DNA of 64,000 nt from Aldehydirespirator sp963667505 (GTDB taxonomy: Bacteria; Actinomycetota; Acidimicrobiia; Acidimicrobiales; Aldehydirespiratoraceae): NCBI GenBank assembly GCA_963667505.2, contig OY763490.2:2852001-2916000 (forward strand), given 5' to 3'. Positions 60,411 through 64,000 of the stretch are shown piece after piece. The notes beneath the pieces are model-generated. The model saw only the letters and a program-made list of their open reading frames with translations. It was not told the origin of the DNA and made no database searches. The translations under genes were made by a program, and so were the position numbers. Numbering within the stretch: the first letter of the stretch is position 1; every line of letters starts with the position of its first letter.

Positions 60411-61342
60411 GCACTGTGCCCCACTACACCGAGGAGCGGATCGCCGAGCTGTGCGATCTGGCCACCGTCACCGACTGGCTGGAGCAGGCATGGCGGGACC
60501 TGGGGTCGGGCGAGGCGGCCACCACGCTGCGGGTGCGGGCGACGGCCTCGGGGCTGATGGGCAGCGCCATGGCCGCCTCGTGGCCCCGGCACCGAGTGGT
60601 GGGCGGCAAGCTGTACCTCACCCACCCCGACGGGTTCGCCTTCCTGGTGGGGCTGTTCAGCCCCGACGTGGGGCTGGCGGCCACCTTCGACGGCCTGGGA
60701 CTCACTGCGATCCGCACCGCGGCGGCCACCGCGCTGGCGGTGCGCCACCTGGCCCCGCCCGGTGCGGGAACTGCGGCGGTGTTCGGCACCGGCATCCAGA
60801 GCCGGCCCCACCTGGAGGCTTTGGCCCAGGAACTGACGCTGAAGGATCTGCGGGTCTGGGGCCGCAATCCTGACAAGGCCAAGGAGGTGGCCGCCTGGGG
60901 CCGGGCCCGCGGCATCCCCGCCCGGGCAGTCGCGGACGCCGATGAGGCCGTCACCGACGCGCTCGTTGTCGCCACGGTGACCTCCAGTTACACCCCCGTC
61001 TTCGACGGCGCGCTCCTAGATCCGGCCGCGCTCGTGTGCGCAGTGGGGTCCACCAAGGCCGACCGCCGCGAGGTGGACGGCGCCACCGTGCAGCGGGCCG
61101 GCTTCATGGTGAGCGACAGCGCCGAAGGCGCCCGCACCGAGGCGGGCGACCTGATCCACGCGGCTGCCGACGACCTCTTCGACTGGGACAGCCTGGCCGA
61201 CCTCGCCGACGTGATCGCGGGCACGGTCGCCCCGCCCCAGCCGGGCAGCGGCATCGTGCTGTTCGAGTCCCAGGGGGTGGCATTGCAGGACGTGGTGATC
61301 GCCACCCTCGTCCACCAGCGCTCGCGGGACGGCAGTCCCTGA
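60407..61342 (+). CDS. Ornithine cyclodeaminase/mu-crystallin-family protein
   Basis: A 311-residue NAD(P)-binding protein of the OCD/mu-crystallin family: GGKLYLTHPDGFAFLVGLF, AIRTAAATALAVRHLAPP, the Rossmann loop FGTGIQSRPHLEAL and VGSTKADRREVDG. Members reduce ketimines or cyclise amino acids. ATG 60407 overlaps a mini-ORF stop. It ends the acyl-CoA dehydrogenase/ligase operon. Confidence 0.92.
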   Translation: MSTVPHYTEERIAELCDLATVTDWLEQAWRDLGSGEAATTLRVRATASGLMGSAMAASWPRHRVVGGKLYLTHPDGFAFLVGLFSPDVGLAATFDGLGLTAIRTAAATALAVRHLAPPGAGTAAVFGTGIQSRPHLEALAQELTLKDLRVWGRNPDKAKEVAAWGRARGIPARAVADADEAVTDALVVATVTSSYTPVFDGALLDPAALVCAVGSTKADRREVDGATVQRAGFMVSDSAEGARTEAGDLIHAAADDLFDWDSLADLADVIAGTVAPPQPGSGIVLFESQGVALQDVVIATLVHQRSRDGSP

Positions 61343-61437
61343 GGACATCGGCCCTCGTGACTGAGACTGCAATATTTGAAGAAATTGGTTGTTATGACCG
61401 AAAATCGCAAAAATGGAGGAAATCGGTCGGCCCGGCC

Positions 61438-61896
61438 CTAGGTGCGGGCGCCGAAGGACTGCTGGGGGACTCCTCGCATCAGTGAGAAATGGCCTTGCAC
61501 ACCCCGCCACGGGCCGTCGAGCGAGTCCCTCACCAGCACGAACGAGCAGCGGCCTGGGCGGTCGAAGGGGGCACCGTCTTTGGCGTAGCCGGTGGAGGTC
61601 CAGGTGACCATCACCGCGGCCATCAGCCGGTCGGGCGACACCCGGGCCCGCATCTTGTCGGTGAGCAGCACGAAGTCGGTCATGGTGGGCCAGACGTTGC
61701 GCCACTGGCTGTTGACGAAGTGCTCCACCCCTGTCACGACGTCGGTCCAGGTGCTGAAGCTGTTGACCTCGGGGTCCATCATGGCGGCCGCGTCGTCGTA
61801 GCGGAGGTTGGCCACATGGCCTGAGAACCGGTCGACCCACTCCTTCAGCGACTGGGCGTCCTCGTCAGATGGGCTGGCCGCGACCTTGGCGTTCAT
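61438..61896 (-). CDS. SnoaL/NTF2-like protein
   Basis: A 152-residue NTF2-fold protein (SLKEWVDRFSGHVANLRYDDAAAMMD, TWTDVVTGVEHF, RCSFVLVRDSLDGPWRGVQGHFSL). ATG 61896 is the start. It follows the lactone-oxidase-like gene on the same strand. A role as accessory or isomerase is possible; no active-site set is clear. Confidence 0.8.
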   Translation of the reverse strand: MNAKVAASPSDEDAQSLKEWVDRFSGHVANLRYDDAAAMMDPEVNSFSTWTDVVTGVEHFVNSQWRNVWPTMTDFVLLTDKMRARVSPDRLMAAVMVTWTSTGYAKDGAPFDRPGRCSFVLVRDSLDGPWRGVQGHFSLMRGVPQQSFGART

Positions 61897-61908
61897 GGCG
61901 GGAGTCTG

Positions 61909-61938
61909 TCAGACGGCGGGGCCGAGCACCCGGTCGGC
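61909..61938 (-). repeat. Copy of the lactone-oxidase-like gene 3' end
   Basis: The last codons of the flavoprotein (DRVLGPVV, ending 61981) recur 72 bp further on as DRVLGPAV followed by TGA 61911-61909, in the same reading frame after the TAG stop. Stop-codon readthrough would therefore add 23 residues that repeat the C-terminus. Confidence 0.65.
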
Positions 61939-61980
61939 GCAGGGCCTTGGGCGCCGGCCGGGCGACGGAAGCTCGGAGCG

Positions 61981-63306
61981 CTAGACGACGGGGCCGAGCA
62001 CCCGGTCGGTGTACGGGTTGGCGAAGGTGCCGTCGGGGTCGAGCTCTGACCGGGCTCGTTGGAAGACGTCCCACTCGGGATACAGGGGGGCCAGCGACCG
62101 GTCGTCGTGGAAGTGGAGCTTGCCCCAGTGAGGGCGGCCGCCGTAGTCGGCCGCGATGGCCTCCACCCCCTGGAAGTAGGCGAGGTACGGGGTGCCGGCG
62201 TAGACGTGGACGGCGAACCAGCCGGTGTCACGGCCGTGGGCGGTGGACAGCGGGATGTCGTCGGCCGCGGACGCCCGGACCTCGACGGGGAACGTCACCG
62301 GCGACGGCAGGGTCCGGACCAGCGCCCCGATGCGGCGCACCGCCTCGGGCACCGCGGCGACAGGCACCCCGTACTCCATCTCGTAGAAGCGAACGAGGCG
62401 CCTAGACACGAACACCCGGTGGCTGGCGTCGACGAAGTCCCGCTCGCTCGCCGCCCCGCCGATCTTCTTGGCCACCCTCGGAGCCAGCGACGGGAAGCGC
62501 CGGACGGAGCGGTTGGCCAGCCCGAACACGACGTTCTCGAGGAGCATCTTGTCGCGGGCAGCGGCCAGCCGATTCTGGGGGCGGCGGGGCTCGTCGGTGC
62601 GGTTGTTGCGCTTCACATGGGCGCGCCGGGCGCCGGGAATCCAGAAGAACTCCATGTGGTCGTGGGCGGCCATGTGCTGCTCGAAATTGTCGAGCAGATC
62701 GTCGAGCGGCTCGACGGTCTCGACGGCGTGCAGGTCGAAGGCGGGCACGCACTGGAGCGTCATGCGGGTGACGATGCCCAGCGCCCCGACCCCCACCCGG
62801 GCCACCCGAAGCAGATCGGGCCGGTGGTGCGGGTCGCAGCGGATGATCTCGCCCCGGCCGTCGACGATCTCCATGCCGACGACGGTGGTTGCCAGGTTGC
62901 CGAGACCCAGACCGGTGCCGTGGGTGGCGGTGGCGACGGCCCCGGCCAGCGACTGGCGGTCGATGTCACCCAGGTTGGGCATGGCCAGCCCGGCCGCGTC
63001 GAGTCGGCGGTTGAGGGCGGAGAGTCGGATTCCGGCCTGCACGGTGACCCGGCGGCTCGCGGTGTCGATGCTCTCGACGGAGTCCAGACGGTCCAGCGAC
63101 ACCAGCACCCCCCGGGTGCACGCTGCGTCGGTGAACGAGTGCCCGGCGCCCACCGCCTTGACCCGCGTCCCGTCTTCCGCGGCCCGCCTCACGATGGCGG
63201 CCACCTCCTCGGCGGAGCCGGGCCTGGCGATCTCGGCCGGCACGCACATCTGGTTGCCGGCCCAGTTGCGGAAGGTTGCGGTGCGGCGGGGCACCGGAAT
63301 GCTCAT
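61981..63306 (-). CDS. Sugar-1,4-lactone oxidase-like FAD oxidase (VAO family)
   Basis: A ~441-residue flavoprotein resembling D-arabinono/L-gulono-1,4-lactone oxidases. The FAD-binding PCMH domain includes VKAVGAGHSFTDAA (~50-63) and GAVATATHGTGLGLG; the C-terminal ALO-type domain ends with HWGKLHFHDD. ATG 63306 is chosen; GTG 63315, three codons earlier, overlaps the stop of the last mini-ORF. It oxidises a polyol or sugar lactone with O2 or another acceptor. Confidence 0.88.
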   Translation of the reverse strand: MSIPVPRRTATFRNWAGNQMCVPAEIARPGSAEEVAAIVRRAAEDGTRVKAVGAGHSFTDAACTRGVLVSLDRLDSVESIDTASRRVTVQAGIRLSALNRRLDAAGLAMPNLGDIDRQSLAGAVATATHGTGLGLGNLATTVVGMEIVDGRGEIIRCDPHHRPDLLRVARVGVGALGIVTRMTLQCVPAFDLHAVETVEPLDDLLDNFEQHMAAHDHMEFFWIPGARRAHVKRNNRTDEPRRPQNRLAAARDKMLLENVVFGLANRSVRRFPSLAPRVAKKIGGAASERDFVDASHRVFVSRRLVRFYEMEYGVPVAAVPEAVRRIGALVRTLPSPVTFPVEVRASAADDIPLSTAHGRDTGWFAVHVYAGTPYLAYFQGVEAIAADYGGRPHWGKLHFHDDRSLAPLYPEWDVFQRARSELDPDGTFANPYTDRVLGPVV

Positions 63307-63311
63307 CGGCG

Positions 63312-63438
63312 TCACCAGCGGCGCAGGTCGATAGTCGTCATCACCACGGCAGTCACCAGCGGCGCAGGTCGATAGTCGTCATCACCACGGCAGTCACCAG
63401 CGGCGCAGGTCGATAGTCGTCATCACCACGGCAGTCAC
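63312..63438 (-). other. Array of three overlapping 14-codon mini-ORFs
   Basis: A 41-bp unit is repeated three times between the D-threonine-aldolase-like stop (63435-63437) and the oxidase start. Each unit encodes VTAVVMTTIDLRRW-stop: 63438-63394, 63397-63353 and 63356-63312. Each GTG overlaps the previous stop as GTGA, and the last stop overlaps GTG 63315. IDLRRW copies the upstream C-terminus IDLRHW. Confidence 0.75.
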
Positions 63439-64000
63439 CAGTGGCGCAGGTCGATGGGCCAGCAGTCGATCACGTCTTCTCCGTCCAGCACCCAGTATCG
63501 CTGGTGGCGGGACACGGTCGGATCCAGGTGGGCCGGCAGCAGCCGGACCCGGTCGCCCACTGACAGCCGGCCCTCGGGGTCCCGCAGCGTGGTGTGCTCG
63601 TCGGAGACGAACGCGATCTCCCCGTCGGGCCACGACGGGGGGCCGTGGTCCATGCCGAACGCCTTGAGGCCAGCGTCGACGACCGCCCAGCCCTTCGGGT
63701 TCACCGAGACCACGGTGGCCAGCACCGACACCGCGATCTCGAACGGGCTGTCGAGGCGGGCGTAGTCGGTGTCGAGCAGACAGTAGGAGCCGGCCTGGAG
63801 CTCGGTCACCCACCGGTTCACGGCGTAGGTGCCGGTGCCGCCGCCGGACACGACCTCGCCGCCCACCGCCTCATGCGCGGCCAGGAGCAACTCCATTGAC
63901 GCCCGCACGCTGGCCGTCTTGGTGTCGGGTTCGGCCATCATCAAGTGACCTTCGTAGCCCATCACGCCTCGCACGTCGAGGCCCGCGGCCCGGGCGGCGG
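63435..64000 (-). CDS. D-threonine aldolase/D-serine dehydratase-like PLP protein, C-terminal part
   Basis: The C-terminal ~188 residues of an alanine-racemase-fold PLP enzyme; the N-terminus and PLP Lys lie beyond the right edge. The frame is open to the edge, so the ATG at 63974 is internal. GYEGH, SGGGTGTYAVN and LQAGSYCLLDTDYARL are typical. AHLDPTV gives the His-x-Asp metal site seen in D-threonine aldolases, rather than the His-x-Cys of D-serine dehydratases. It precedes the oxidase through the mini-ORF array. Confidence 0.87.
   Translation of the reverse strand, partial: AARAAGLDVRGVMGYEGHLMMAEPDTKTASVRASMELLLAAHEAVGGEVVSGGGTGTYAVNRWVTELQAGSYCLLDTDYARLDSPFEIAVSVLATVVSVNPKGWAVVDAGLKAFGMDHGPPSWPDGEIAFVSDEHTTLRDPEGRLSVGDRVRLLPAHLDPTVSRHQRYWVLDGEDVIDCWPIDLRHW

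Noticed and set aside
61343..61437. AT-rich stretch as a possible phage or IS boundary
   Set aside because: It is a 95-bp gap between convergent genes with no terminal repeats, integrase or transposase; it is more likely a terminator region, though no clear hairpin was found.
63312..63438. Short direct repeats resembling a CRISPR array
   Set aside because: The 41-bp units are contiguous with no spacers, lie at a gene junction and have no cas genes nearby. The array at 37448-37543 fails for the same reasons.

Overview
The window is very GC-rich, uses GTG and TTG starts freely and is gene-dense. It holds F420-type luciferase-like oxidoreductase, acyl-CoA dehydrogenase, P450, Rieske, SnoaL-like and SDR families side by side. 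This suggests a member of the Actinomycetota, plausibly an Acidimicrobiia-like lineage; that assignment is inference from gene content and codon style. I see no rRNA, tRNA, insertion sequence, phage gene or CRISPR array.

Layout. 1-4.9 kb: a divergent amidohydrolase and a CMD/AhpD-family gene whose CxxC motif reads C-x-x-UGA with a SECIS-like hairpin behind it (candidate selenoprotein). A hydrolase follows, then a four-gene redox cassette: haem-oxygenase-like di-iron oxidase, 2Fe-2S ferredoxin with one Cys replaced by Asp, Rieske ferredoxin and SDR. 5.0-11.4 kb: a CUT2-type ABC importer translationally coupled to a P450 and to a P450-like protein without the haem Cys. 11.5-14.8 kb: a duplicated SnoaL/SDR module with a truncated second SDR, and a third SDR. 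14.9-18.9 kb: two phospho-His (PEP-utilising) proteins facing each other. 18.9-23.9 kb: a 2-oxoacid dehydrogenase operon (SDR, ThuA-like, E1 alpha, frameshifted E1 beta, E2). 24.0-30.6 kb: a Rieske oxygenase with a small partner protein, then a CoA-thioester block (DUF35, thiolase-like, SnoaL, CoA ligase, LLM oxidoreductase). 30.7-34.6 kb: acyl-CoA dehydrogenase, VOC protein, amidohydrolase, TetR. 34.6-40.5 kb: an oligopeptide-type ABC importer. 40.6-47.3 kb: a second acyl-CoA dehydrogenase and Rieske pair, CMD and NTF2-like proteins, and a second SDR/small protein/Rieske/SnoaL operon. 47.4-55.3 kb: FAD oxidase, amidohydrolase, two cupins, tandem AAA ATPase, GGT-like protein. 55.4-61.3 kb: acyl-CoA dehydrogenase, CoA ligase, DUF6282-like amidohydrolase, IPMDH-like dehydrogenase and OCD/mu-crystallin-like protein. 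61.4-64 kb: NTF2-like protein, sugar-lactone-oxidase-like flavoprotein, and the C-terminal part of a D-threonine aldolase-like protein.

Together the genes look like uptake systems plus oxygenases, ring-opening amidohydrolases and CoA-linked steps for catabolism of small organic compounds, none of which I can name. Three Rieske oxygenases lack adjacent reductases.

Three cross-cutting patterns stand out. First, GTATAC-centred palindromes recur upstream of four catabolic units. Second, several co-directional gene junctions carry tandemly duplicated stop/start segments that form chains of overlapping mini-ORFs; all five repeat offsets (14, 23, 35, 41 and 71 bp) fit 3n-4, the spacing that preserves ATGA/GTGA coupling. 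Third, a ~70-residue protein with the core WISGDLRxCDPQxC accompanies two paralogous Rieske oxygenases.
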